Shown piece after piece: positions 42,331-51,006 of a stretch of DNA of 64,000 bases (position 1 is its first letter; each line of letters starts with the position of its first letter). The notes under the pieces are model-generated. The model did not search any database. It saw only the letters and a list, made by a program, of their open reading frames with translations, and was not told the DNA's origin. Source of the DNA: Acidobacteriota bacterium (GTDB taxonomy: Bacteria > Acidobacteriota > Thermoanaerobaculia > UBA5066); the NCBI GenBank assembly GCA_008363385.1, contig RHKY01000007.1:62001-126000 (forward strand). Direction: 5' to 3'. The translations under genes and the position numbers were made by a program.

Positions 42331-42336
42331 AAGGTA
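42331..42336 (-). promoter_or_regulatory. -10-like hexamer for the serine recombinase (leaderless type)
   Basis: The reverse strand reads TACCTT, ending exactly 7 nt before the ATG at 42323. Presence of the host-type arrangement here suggests that the element is adapted to this lineage. Confidence 0.5.
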
Positions 42337-42462
42337 GTGCCAGCGGGCCAAAAGCGCCACTCCCCAGCCACACCTGACGCGAGCCTTCTGGACGATCGAT
42401 CCCCGCCGGGGGCTTGCACCCCCGCCGGAGTGCGGCGTAGGTTGAGTAGTCCCCTGGCGATC

Positions 42463-43665
42463 TTGCCCGCCGACTCCCCCCAGCACGGACCCGAGAGCCC
42501 CGCGGACTACTTCTCGCTACTCGGCGTCGACGAGATGGCGGCCGCCGAGGAGGTCACGCGCGCCCTCCGCGACCGTCTGCGCGCCCTCCGTGCGCCGGGC
42601 TTCCCTCTCCGCGGCGGTCCCGAGGTGACCGAGCTCGCTCGAGCGCGTCAGATGCTGACCGGCACGCGGCGGTCCGCCTACACCCGGAGCCTCCGCAACC
42701 ACGTGCGAGCGGCGCTCCCCCAGAGGCTCTCCGCCGAGAGGACCGAGGCGGGGGAGCTCTCGCTCGAGAGGCTCCAGACGTGGCTCGATCGAGAGCGGAC
42801 GCGAGACGGCGTCCGCCTGCGGAACCTCCTCCCCCTCGAGGAAGGCATCGCCCGGGCGCTCGCCGGCTGGGCCGACGGCGAGTGGGGCTTCCGGGTAGAC
42901 CCGGGGCGGGTCCGTTATCGCGAGTCGGCGCTCCCGAGGCTCCGGGCAGCGCTCGAGCTGGGACCGATCGATGCCGTCGGCGTCCTCGCCGTGCCGGAGA
43001 GGCTCCCGACCCGGCTGCCTGCGGGGGCGGCGTGGCTTTCCTCAGGGGAGACGCTCCCGGACGCGCGGCTGATCGAGCTGCTCATGGGGTGGGAGTTCTC
43101 CCTCGTCCACTTCCTGGCGCGTGGAGGGCGCGTCGACAGGGCGTCCGAGATCGTCACGAACCCCCAGGAGGCCTTCGCCCACCCCGACTCGGGCGAGGAG
43201 GTTCTCGCGCTGGCGAGGCGTTTCGTGGCGACGTTCGAGGAGGTCTTCCCCGGTCCGGACGCCCAGGCTTTCCTCCACGACGCCGCCGCCTTCGAGATCC
43301 TCCTCTCCTGGGCCTACTGCCAGGTCGACCCGGACGTGGAGATCGGGCGCCTCGGGGGCGGCGCCCCCCGTCTCGTCTTCGCCCAGACCCAGCCACGAGT
43401 CCCGTCGGTCGACTCGAGCTTCGCCGGCGCGGTGCGACGCGGCATCTCGCTGCCGACGGTCCCGCAGCTCCTGGCGCTCCTCTCGGCGGGAACCCAGCCG
43501 GGCGGTTCGTCATCGCCCCTCGCCTCCGGCACCGGGGAGTGGCTCGCGGCGTTCGATCTCGACGGCGCGCTCGTGGCCTCTTCGAGCCCGCACGGGCTGG
43601 CGCTCAGGCGTGTCCCGGCCTGTGACTGCAGCTCGCCGAGGCTCTGGCGAGACGTGATCGGGTAG
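42463..43665 (+). CDS. Unknown protein with a J-domain-like N-terminus
   Basis: The ~400-residue product starts with SPADYFSLLGV followed by an alpha-helical segment. This has the outline of a DnaJ-like J domain (helix I then helix II), but the HPD motif is absent, so any J-type function would be altered. The rest is Arg/Leu/Ala-rich and acidic in places, with no membrane helix or motif I recognise; the C-terminus has a paired Cys (PACDC). The start is uncertain: TTG at 42463 and GTG at 42430 are both possible. It sits between the recombinase and the vWA/tubulin operon, convergent with the gene at 43686-45407. Confidence 0.6.
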   Translation: MPADSPQHGPESPADYFSLLGVDEMAAAEEVTRALRDRLRALRAPGFPLRGGPEVTELARARQMLTGTRRSAYTRSLRNHVRAALPQRLSAERTEAGELSLERLQTWLDRERTRDGVRLRNLLPLEEGIARALAGWADGEWGFRVDPGRVRYRESALPRLRAALELGPIDAVGVLAVPERLPTRLPAGAAWLSSGETLPDARLIELLMGWEFSLVHFLARGGRVDRASEIVTNPQEAFAHPDSGEEVLALARRFVATFEEVFPGPDAQAFLHDAAAFEILLSWAYCQVDPDVEIGRLGGGAPRLVFAQTQPRVPSVDSSFAGAVRRGISLPTVPQLLALLSAGTQPGGSSSPLASGTGEWLAAFDLDGALVASSSPHGLALRRVPACDCSSPRLWRDVIG

Positions 43666-43685
43666 CACCCCGTCGAGGCCCCGGC

Positions 43686-45407
43686 TCACCTCGGCGGGCT
43701 GGCTCGGGATCGGTCTTCGTCCGGGCAGGTCGCCCTGCCGCGGAGCGTCTCCAGCGGCTGAGCGTTGGCCGGGCCGATCGGTCCGAAGCGGCTCTCCGTC
43801 GATACCGTCCCGGCCGGGATGCTGTCGTCGAACGGGTAGATCTTGAACGTGAAGATGTCCGTCGCCTTCTCGTAGGTGAACGTCCCGATGTTCGGCAGAG
43901 CGACGAGGTACCGGGGGCGACGAGCCGGGAGGACGCTCCCGAAGGAAACGGCGAAGGCGTACCGCTCGGTGAGATCCCTCGGCGCTGAAGCCACGATCCG
44001 ACAGAACGGCAGGCCGTCTCGAAACACGCGCTCGACCTTCACTCTTCCGGCGGGAGGCGGGTTCAGTGTGTGCCCGTCCTTCTCCTCGAAGGCGAAGACG
44101 GTCTTGGTCGGATCTCCCTCCATGACGAACCCCAGAGTTGCCGTGACGGGGACGGTGATCGGGTCCATGCGGATCCCGCCGATGCAGTTGCCGTCGACCC
44201 TGAAGCCCGAGAAGGCGTACACGTGCAGGTCGGGGTCGTCCGTCGTCGTGTAGAAGGTCACGAGCGTCTTGCCAGGAGCCTCGGCAGGGATCCAGCAGCC
44301 CGGTCCAGAGGCGAATCCCATCACGCCCGCCCGCTCCTGAAGCCTCACGCCAACCCGGTAGCGGAAGTCGTAGACGCGGCTGTCCTCCGCCCTCCGCGAG
44401 GCCATCGAGGGCGCGACGGAGAAACGACCCGGTGCAGTCGGAACCGGCGAGGACGCCGGGGGAGGTGTCGGCGTCGCCCCGCGGACGTGCGGAAGGGTGG
44501 CCTTCGGTACCCTCGCGAAGACCTCGACGAGAGCTTCGAAGCCCTTCGTCAAGGCGGCGTCCACGTCGTCCTTGAACGGGATGTAGAAGACCAGGAGAAG
44601 CCCGGTCAGAATGCCGAGGATCCGCACGAGCAATCCGACCTGGTTGCCGCTCCGTCGAAGCGCCGTGATCGCGGCATCGTGCTTGACGAGATCCTCGACC
44701 GGCAGATCGGAGAGCCTCTCCCTGTAGGCATCCTTCACCAGGTCGAGGACCTCGACGTTCCTCTCGATCATCCCCTGCCCGCCAACCTCGGGGAGCGGGG
44801 GTACCGGGCGTTCACGTTCCTCCGCCTTCAGCTCCCTGGGCTTCAGCCGGACCGCAGCGGGGACCGCGTCATACCGGGGCGTCTCGACCCTCCGTCCTCC
44901 GATGTCGCGCTTCACCCAGCCGTAGAGGAAGAAGTCGCTCCCTTCGCCCTTCCTGCTCGAACGGTGGAAGACGAATCCAGCGGTGCCGTCCCGAGTCGTC
45001 AGGTTCTTTCGCACTGACGAGAGCCACTTGGAAAGGAGTGGCTCGATTCCGCTTTCCGTCCCGTACTCCTGGCACCTATCCTGCCTGCGGGCGTCGGCCC
45101 GCCTTACCCAGTCTGCGCGCGAGCCCTTGATGTAGCGATGGAGCTCCCTCACGGAGCCGCCCGCGCAGAAGTGGCCGGTCCGGTCGCCGTTCACTATGGC
45201 CTGTCTCAGGAGCCGGCGGAAGTAGTAGTCGGCTTGACGCGACCCGCCGATCTCCTCCTTCCAGGGGAAGACCTCGGTCCGTGCCTTCCGGAGTGCGAGC
45301 GCCACGGATCGTCGGTCTTGCGGTCCAACGGGTCGCACTCCCTGTCGGTCCGAGGAGGGCTGTTCCGTTTCCGGAATGTCGTCGGCCGTCGGGGGGGCGT
45401 CGCTCAT
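43686..45407 (-). CDS. Unknown single-pass membrane protein with large C-terminal domain
   Basis: The 573-residue product has a charged N-terminal half with a conserved-looking helical region (residues ~35-185), one membrane helix (~260-282, LLVRILGILTGLLLVFYIPF) and a Pro/Thr-rich stalk. The C-terminal beta-rich domain (~335-560) contains several Cys and would lie outside the membrane. No family is recognised. It points away from the vWA/tubulin operon, which starts 70 bp from its ATG, so the two may share a control region. A role linked to that system, such as anchoring or sensing, is speculation based on position only. Confidence 0.65.
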   Translation of the reverse strand: MSDAPPTADDIPETEQPSSDRQGVRPVGPQDRRSVALALRKARTEVFPWKEEIGGSRQADYYFRRLLRQAIVNGDRTGHFCAGGSVRELHRYIKGSRADWVRRADARRQDRCQEYGTESGIEPLLSKWLSSVRKNLTTRDGTAGFVFHRSSRKGEGSDFFLYGWVKRDIGGRRVETPRYDAVPAAVRLKPRELKAEERERPVPPLPEVGGQGMIERNVEVLDLVKDAYRERLSDLPVEDLVKHDAAITALRRSGNQVGLLVRILGILTGLLLVFYIPFKDDVDAALTKGFEALVEVFARVPKATLPHVRGATPTPPPASSPVPTAPGRFSVAPSMASRRAEDSRVYDFRYRVGVRLQERAGVMGFASGPGCWIPAEAPGKTLVTFYTTTDDPDLHVYAFSGFRVDGNCIGGIRMDPITVPVTATLGFVMEGDPTKTVFAFEEKDGHTLNPPPAGRVKVERVFRDGLPFCRIVASAPRDLTERYAFAVSFGSVLPARRPRYLVALPNIGTFTYEKATDIFTFKIYPFDDSIPAGTVSTESRFGPIGPANAQPLETLRGRATCPDEDRSRASPPR

Positions 45408-45476
45408 CCTCTATGACTCACTCAGGAAGCCGAGTTTTCCGGAAACGGGCACAGGTCGTGAGTCCCTCCCCGACCA

Positions 45477-45833
45477 GTGTCGAGCCGTTGTTCGCGGAAG
45501 GCAAGAAGCGTAGACCGCGCGAGCCGCGGCTCTGACGGCCTTCGTTTCGACGCTATCGCCGGCCTCGAGGCCGCCGCGCGCGCCGCGATCGAGAAGAGAG
45601 CCGGCTCCCGGTTCACGGACGAGGAGTGGGCCGAGGCGAGACGGAACCTCCTGCTCTTCGCCCGGTGCCTCCTCAATCGCCCGCTCGGCGGCGCGGAGGC
45701 TTCGACTGACGACCCGGTCACGGGAAGGGCCGCGGAGCCGAGCAAGGTCGGGCCGGCTCGAGAAGGCGCTGCAGAGGGTCCGGCGGCGTCAATCGTCGAG
45801 AACGAGAACGTTCATCAAGGAGGCCGCGGATGA
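45477..45833 (+). CDS. Small unknown protein at the head of the vWA/tubulin operon
   Basis: The 118-residue frame starts GTG and its stop overlaps the vWA gene start (ATGA), which strongly suggests that it is translated. Residues ~22-68 form an Ala-rich helical segment (AGLEAAARAAIEKRAG, EEWAEARRNLLLFARCLL). The first ~20 residues look like random GC-rich coding, so the true start may be later. No domain recognised. Confidence 0.5.
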   Translation: MSSRCSRKARSVDRASRGSDGLRFDAIAGLEAAARAAIEKRAGSRFTDEEWAEARRNLLLFARCLLNRPLGGAEASTDDPVTGRAAEPSKVGPAREGAAEGPAASIVENENVHQGGRG

Positions 45834-46942
45834 AGAGCCGCACGAGGCAGTCGACTTCCGTCCGGAGGGCGCTTCACGCCATCGCCGCCGTCGTCACGTC
45901 GGTCAGCCTGAGCTCCGCCGCCCAGGCCGGCGGCCAGACGCGGGCGTCAGCCTGCCTGCTCCTCGTCGTCGACGGCTCGGGCTCGGCGCGGGGCCAGGCG
46001 ATCGGGACGCCGACCGACTCGATGGGCCTCCGCCAGCAGGTGCTCGGCGAGCTGGCCCGGCAGCCGATCGTCGATTCCGCGGGCCGGCCCGCCACGGCAG
46101 CCGCCGTCTCCTCGACGAGCGAGCCCTACGTCCTCCTCGAGCCGTCCGCGGACCCGGCGGTGATCGGGAGAGCGCTCACCACGCCGATGCGCCCGGACAG
46201 CGGCGGCAACAACCTCATCTGGACCTTCGGGCTGTTCTCGACGCTCCCCCCGTGCGAGAAGACGAACATCGTCTACATCGGCGACGGCTTGGTCGAGAGC
46301 GGGAAGACGAGGAGCGAAGACGTCGTCCGGCAGCTGCCGGCCCTGGCGTCGAGGCAGGCGCCGGCGCTCGGCGGCGCGACGTGGGCGGCCGTCCTCACGG
46401 ACACCACGGCCGGCCGCTCGATCGCGGGGCGGACCGAAAGGGAGTGGTTCGCGATCACCGACGGCAAGGTCTTCGACGTCTCCGGCCCGGCCGACGTGGG
46501 ACCCGCCGTCAACGCCCTCCTGGAAACGTTCGGCCTGGGAAGGCGTCGGCCCGTCCCCCCGACCCCGCGGGCGCGAGTGAGCCCCGTTCCCGCCGGCGTG
46601 TGGCTCGGCCTGGCGGCGCTTGTGGTCCTGCTCGCGGCCTCGCGCCTCCGCCGCCGCGATCTCCCGCGCGCCACAGTCCTGATCAAGACGGCCGCCGGCA
46701 CCCGGCGCGTCGAGGTGTCCAAGGTCGGCAAGCCGAGCGTGACCGTTGGCGCCGCCGGTGCCGACATCAGGGTCCCGGGCGCCTCGGGTCCCCCGCTCCT
46801 CTTCTCGACCCGCGCCGACGGCCTCCGCAAAGGCAAGCGCATCACCACCGTCACCCACGGCGGCGCGACCACGACGGTCGGGCCGCGGCCCATCGAGATC
46901 GACATGGGCGGCACGAAGGTCTCCGCCCGGAAAGGGGTCTGA
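45830..46942 (+). CDS. Membrane-anchored von Willebrand A (vWA) protein with FHA-like cytoplasmic tail
   Basis: The 370-residue product has a signal peptide (~1-33) and then a vWA-like domain. The metal-ion-dependent adhesion site begins VVDGSGSARG (Asp48-Gly-Ser50-Gly-Ser52), and IVYIGDGLVES supplies the second acidic strand. A membrane helix follows (~250-268), then RLRRRDLP and a beta-rich cytoplasmic domain (~275-370). The VTVGAAGADIRVPG stretch of that domain resembles the start of an FHA domain. The vWA part would face the periplasm or cell exterior and bind a partner through Mg2+/Mn2+. It starts with a 4-nt overlap to the small upstream gene and precedes the tubulin-like gene by 2 nt, so the pair is likely to act together. 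Confidence 0.75.
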   Translation: MKSRTRQSTSVRRALHAIAAVVTSVSLSSAAQAGGQTRASACLLLVVDGSGSARGQAIGTPTDSMGLRQQVLGELARQPIVDSAGRPATAAAVSSTSEPYVLLEPSADPAVIGRALTTPMRPDSGGNNLIWTFGLFSTLPPCEKTNIVYIGDGLVESGKTRSEDVVRQLPALASRQAPALGGATWAAVLTDTTAGRSIAGRTEREWFAITDGKVFDVSGPADVGPAVNALLETFGLGRRRPVPPTPRARVSPVPAGVWLGLAALVVLLAASRLRRRDLPRATVLIKTAAGTRRVEVSKVGKPSVTVGAAGADIRVPGASGPPLLFSTRADGLRKGKRITTVTHGGATTTVGPRPIEIDMGGTKVSARKGV

Positions 46943-46944
46943 GC

Positions 46945-49911
46945 ATGAGCGAGACCGGCATCAAGAAGGACGACGCGAGAGACGCGACCATCATCATCGC
47001 CGGCGGCGGGCAGGGGCGGCGTCTCGCCAGCCGGATCGAGAAGGCGAAGGCTGACCTGCCGGAGGAGGAGGCACGGCGCATCTCGACCGTCGCCTTCGAC
47101 CTCGACGGGGCGCAGCCGGCCGACGGCTGCGCCCCGTCGATCCAGTTCGGCATCGTCGTGGACCCCGACGCCGGCGGCGCCGACGATCCGAGCGTCCTCG
47201 GGGGAGTCCCGCGCGAGGTCCGCCCCGCCGCCGAGCTGGTGGATCGGCGCCGCGGCGGCGGCGGGAACCGTCTGGTGGCGCTCGGCGGCCTGCGCGACGA
47301 CGCCGCCTCCGCCGAGCGCGTCGTGCGGGCCGTCGAGCTGAAGATCCGCGAGGCGGCCGCGCTCTCCCCCGGGGCCATCAACGTCATCGTCGCCGCCAAC
47401 CTCGGCGGCTCGGTCGGCTCGGCCTTCGTGTCGACCGCGCCCGCCATCATCCGCGACGCGTACACCCGAAGCGGCGTCGTGACCCCGATCACGTCGTCGG
47501 CGATCGTCCTCCCCCCTGCCTTCCTTCCTGCCGGCGTCAACGTCGCCGACGTCGGCGCGAACGCCCTCGCGGCCCTGTTGGAGGCGCGCGGCATCGCGGC
47601 CGGCCTCATCGGCGCCGACTTCTTCTCGCCCGGCGCGCCGACGTTGCCCTACAGCTCGAGCACGCTTCTGCTTCCGGCCCGCTGTCCGCGGCGGTCCGGC
47701 CGGTCCTCCTCCGAGGAGCTCCAGCGCGAGCAGGAGGCCTCGTTCGTCGGCAGCGCCAGGCTGATCGTCGCGATGCAGACGTCCGGGGTCGGCGAGCTCG
47801 TCGGGTCGCGCCTCCTCAACAACGCCGCGGCCCGTGAGGGCTGCCCCCGGGTCGTCGCCTCGCACGCCATCGCGATCCCGCGCGGCCAGCTCAGCGGCGA
47901 GGCCGCCGCCGGCGTCGTCATCTCGGTCTTGTCGTCGATCGTCAGGACGAAGGACGGCGAGCCCCAGATCGCCACCCCTCCGGCCAGCGCCATCGCGGCC
48001 CTCACCGCGAGCGGCCCCGACGAGGCCCGGGCGCTGCTGATCGCCCTGCGCGGTCCCGCCCTGGAGACCGTCCAGACGGAGATCACCGCCCCCGACTGGC
48101 GGGCGGCCGCGAGGGTGTTGGGCGTCGACCCGGACGCGCTCGGCCTGACGCCGGTCTCCGAGATCCCGGTCGGCGGCCGGCTCCGCAGGGGAAGCCTCCA
48201 GGAGCGCCTGTCGACCTTCGTCGAGGACGTGACCGCGGTCGAGAAGACCTCGTGCGAAAGCCTCCGACAGGCCCTCGCCGCGGCCCAGGTGGCGTCGGCC
48301 GCCGGCGCGACGGCGCGCCTGGCGGCCACGGCCGTGGACATCTTCAACGGGTCGGGTGACCTCTCGGCGGAGACCCACCGGCCTGGCCTCGTCGAGAGGA
48401 CGGCCGAGGTGGTGGCCTCGACCGCCTCCCTCCTCCGCGCCAGGTGGGAGCGGGCCCTCCAGGCGGCCATCTCGGTCCCCGACGGGCTCGGCGGCTTCCG
48501 GGACCGCAGGAAGGAGCTCGAGGAGGAGTTCCGGAACATCCTCGACCGCGTCGCGGCGAGCTCCCTGCTCCGCCTGGTGCCGGCCCTCTCGCGCTGGAAG
48601 CTCGGGCAGGCGCGGGCGGTGGCCGACGAGCGGCTCAGCCTGCGTCTGATGGAGGTGGCCGTCGAGGCGATCGGCGGCGCGACCGAGAGGGTGAACGCCG
48701 GGGCGACGGCGGTCGGTCGCGCCGCCCGCGACATGGGGGCGACCCTCACCGGCGCGCTCGAGGAGGCGATCTCGAACCGGGAGGCCGCGCTCCAGGAGCT
48801 CGGCGACGATGCCGACTACGGCGGCCGCGACCACGTCGGCGTCGAGGAGGTGCGGAAGGTCCTGGCGCCGGTCGTGGCCGCCGAGACCTCCGCCCTCACC
48901 CGGAACGTCACCTTCAGCTACGCCGACGGGCGTTTCACCGGCACCGTGGCCGGCACGCCGTTCGAGGAGATGCCGGGGGCCACGCCGGTCAACGAGCGCA
49001 ACTACGGGCTCCTCTCGGCCTCGGCCCTCGCCGCGACGAAGGCGGCGGCCGGAGAGGTCGACCTCTACCTCGAGGCGGCCAAGGCCTACGGGACGCCGGG
49101 CAGGCTGATGGCCCGCCTGAGGTCGATGGCCCGGCCCGGCGATGCGGTGGCCGGCGGCGTGATCCGCTCCGACCGCCAGCCGGCCGCGCTCGGGTTGCTC
49201 GCCCTCCCGCGGGTGCCGACGCCGGCGGGCGGCTTCGTGGCCGGCCTCAAGCTGACCCTCGGGCCGGGCGAGGAGGTGGTGGAGACCGAGATCTCGACCG
49301 GGGACGAGCTCCGTTTGACCGCGGTTGTCGGCGGCGTCGAGCTGCCGGGCCTCAAGCCGTACCGCGCGTGGGCCCGGCCGTACCTCCAGGTCGGACGCCC
49401 CGTCCACTTCGTCGAAGCGCTCGAGCGCTCTCGCGACCTCTCGAAGGCCGTCTACGCGGCCGAGGGGTTGGTCTGGGTCCCGCGGGTCGAGGTGAGCCTC
49501 CTCCTCTCGGATGTCGCCTTCCTCCGCGACCTGGCCGTGGCCGTCGGGGCCGGGCTCGTGCGGACGAAGGAGATCTGGCGCAAGGACGGCACGCCGAAGG
49601 CCGTCTACACGGTCAACGGCGCCAAGGCGGCCGGCCCGGACGTCTCGGTGACCGGGATGGAGTTCATCTCGGGGATGAAGGAGCGGAAGCTGCGGGAAGC
49701 GCTGGGTGCGGCCGTGGCCGCCTTCGACCGCAAGGACCCGGCGGCGCGCATCCGGATCCTGGCCCCGGTGGCCCAGGAGCTCCCGCCGGCGGCCAGACGT
49801 GCCTTCGGCAGGGACGCCGACCTGGTCCGCCTCGTTCAGCTGACCCTCCGGGGCGAGGTCGCCCGCATCGGCAGGCTCCTGCCCGAGATCGTCGTGGCCG
49901 ACGAGGGGTAG
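46945..49911 (+). CDS. Large tubulin/FtsZ-like protein (Tubulin_2/FtsZ-like type)
   Basis: The 988-residue product opens with a nucleotide-binding segment (TIIIAGGGQGRRLA; GGGQG at residues 20-24). It then has VIVAANLGGSVGSAF (NLGGSVGS at 152-159), the counterpart of the tubulin/FtsZ GGGTGSG signature loop. Long alpha-helical regions follow (~400-720), then a C-terminal part without known domains. It is far longer than FtsZ (~380) and fits the Tubulin_2/FtsZ-like group predicted to work with vWA proteins in membrane remodelling. A GTP-driven filament is inferred. The Thr of the signature loop is replaced by Val, so nucleotide handling may differ. An AAAGGGG site 7 nt upstream fixes the start. 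Confidence 0.75.
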   Translation: MSETGIKKDDARDATIIIAGGGQGRRLASRIEKAKADLPEEEARRISTVAFDLDGAQPADGCAPSIQFGIVVDPDAGGADDPSVLGGVPREVRPAAELVDRRRGGGGNRLVALGGLRDDAASAERVVRAVELKIREAAALSPGAINVIVAANLGGSVGSAFVSTAPAIIRDAYTRSGVVTPITSSAIVLPPAFLPAGVNVADVGANALAALLEARGIAAGLIGADFFSPGAPTLPYSSSTLLLPARCPRRSGRSSSEELQREQEASFVGSARLIVAMQTSGVGELVGSRLLNNAAAREGCPRVVASHAIAIPRGQLSGEAAAGVVISVLSSIVRTKDGEPQIATPPASAIAALTASGPDEARALLIALRGPALETVQTEITAPDWRAAARVLGVDPDALGLTPVSEIPVGGRLRRGSLQERLSTFVEDVTAVEKTSCESLRQALAAAQVASAAGATARLAATAVDIFNGSGDLSAETHRPGLVERTAEVVASTASLLRARWERALQAAISVPDGLGGFRDRRKELEEEFRNILDRVAASSLLRLVPALSRWKLGQARAVADERLSLRLMEVAVEAIGGATERVNAGATAVGRAARDMGATLTGALEEAISNREAALQELGDDADYGGRDHVGVEEVRKVLAPVVAAETSALTRNVTFSYADGRFTGTVAGTPFEEMPGATPVNERNYGLLSASALAATKAAAGEVDLYLEAAKAYGTPGRLMARLRSMARPGDAVAGGVIRSDRQPAALGLLALPRVPTPAGGFVAGLKLTLGPGEEVVETEISTGDELRLTAVVGGVELPGLKPYRAWARPYLQVGRPVHFVEALERSRDLSKAVYAAEGLVWVPRVEVSLLLSDVAFLRDLAVAVGAGLVRTKEIWRKDGTPKAVYTVNGAKAAGPDVSVTGMEFISGMKERKLREALGAAVAAFDRKDPAARIRILAPVAQELPPAARRAFGRDADLVRLVQLTLRGEVARIGRLLPEIVVADEG

Positions 49912-49914
49912 CCG

Positions 49915-50526
49915 GTGCGCTCCTGCGTCCGGTCCTTCCCCGTGGTCTTGCCGGGACCCCCGGCGCGGTATCGGTACATGGCGCCGCCGCGGAGAAGGTG
50001 GGGGCCGGCGAGGAGCCTGGCGCTTGCCGTCGGGCTCCTCGCCTTCGCGGTCTGGGTGGTGGCGACGGTTGGTGTCGAGGCGCCGTCTCCCGAGCCCGTG
50101 GTTCCGGAACGGCACCACCGCGATCAGCCCCGTCACGAGGAGAAGACCGGCGCGACCGACCCGGCGCCGGCCGACGACCCGGAGCTTTCGGCCTTCAAGG
50201 CGTACATCGCCGAGTTCAACCGCCGCGCCTACGCCGGGACCTTCCCAGTGGACCGGCTGAAGGTGGGCTGGCAGTGGTACCCGGGGAACGAGCCTGCTTA
50301 CGCCTACGCCACGGTGACGGACGGCGACCCGGCGATCTACCTGGTCCCGAACCAGTACGTCTGGGACCGGGCCTGGAATCGTCAGGTCGCCGCCCACGAG
50401 ATGTCCCACCTCGCCGTCGGTCTCGAGCGAGACCACGACGCCGTGTTCCAGCGCGAGCTGCGGCGGGTCCTGAGCGGCAGGGTCGTGAAGACGTTCGGGC
50501 AGGTCCGGGCCGGGTCCGGGTGGTGA
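49915..50526 (+). CDS. Membrane-anchored HExxH metallopeptidase-like protein
   Basis: The 203-residue product has an N-terminal membrane helix (~39-55, SLALAVGLLAFAVWVV) and a Pro/Glu-rich linker. The following domain contains VAAHEMSHLAVGLERDHDAVF: the HExxH zinc motif (161-165) with a further His174 in an arrangement close to SprT-like peptidases. The protein would be active outside the membrane or, if the orientation is reversed, in the cytosol. Proteolysis of a component of the same operon is a reasonable guess. GTG at 49915, 3 nt after the tubulin-like stop, is preceded by GAGGGG; an ATG at 49978 is an alternative. The stop overlaps the next start. Confidence 0.65.
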   Translation: MRSCVRSFPVVLPGPPARYRYMAPPRRRWGPARSLALAVGLLAFAVWVVATVGVEAPSPEPVVPERHHRDQPRHEEKTGATDPAPADDPELSAFKAYIAEFNRRAYAGTFPVDRLKVGWQWYPGNEPAYAYATVTDGDPAIYLVPNQYVWDRAWNRQVAAHEMSHLAVGLERDHDAVFQRELRRVLSGRVVKTFGQVRAGSGW

Positions 50527-50774
50527 GGGTGGCGATCGAGATGAACACCGTCAGCTCGCCGACCAGGGCCTGCATCGTCGTCTCGATCCCCGCCAAGGCC
50601 GCCATGGGGAAGACCGGCATCGACCCGCCCGTCGACCCCGGCTGGCTCGTCGTCGGCAGCAACTACATGTTCTACGTCAGCCCGATCCACCACGCCGTCC
50701 CGGACGGCTACGGCGACTACTCCGTCTACCCGGTCGATAACGTGATCAGCGACCAGTCCCGTGGCGCCGCCTGA
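50523..50774 (+). CDS. Small unknown protein in the vWA/tubulin operon
   Basis: The 83-residue frame starts GTG overlapping the preceding TGA (GTGA) and ends just before a strong ribosome site for the next gene. It contains a hydrophobic beta-like stretch (ACIVVSIPAKAAMG) and an aromatic-rich end (YMFYVSPIHH, DGYGDYSVYP). No domain is recognised. Confidence 0.5.
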   Translation: MRVAIEMNTVSSPTRACIVVSIPAKAAMGKTGIDPPVDPGWLVVGSNYMFYVSPIHHAVPDGYGDYSVYPVDNVISDQSRGAA

Positions 50775-50795
50775 TCACCGAAGGAGGAGGAGAAG

Positions 50796-51002
50796 ATGAA
50801 GACGAGCACGGTCACCATCAAGGTCGAGGGGGCCTTCCCCTACACCGAGTCGATCCAGGTCCCGGACGAGCGGATCGCCTCTTGCCTGCGCGAGGTGCGT
50901 GAGACCCTCGAGAGGCACGGCGCGTCCTCCCGCGGCAGGAGGAAGGCCGCGACGGTCGAGGGTGAGGCGCCCGCCGAGGAGACGGCCGGGAACGAGGCGT
51001 AG
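50796..51002 (+). CDS. Small unknown protein in the vWA/tubulin operon
   Basis: The 68-residue product is preceded by an AAGGAGGAGGAG site 4-6 nt before the ATG. A short beta segment (TVTIKVEGAFPY) leads into an amphipathic helix (ASCLREVRETLERHG) and an acidic/basic tail. It looks like a regulatory or structural subunit; no family recognised. Confidence 0.6.
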   Translation: MKTSTVTIKVEGAFPYTESIQVPDERIASCLREVRETLERHGASSRGRRKAATVEGEAPAEETAGNEA

Positions 51003-51006
51003 GCCG

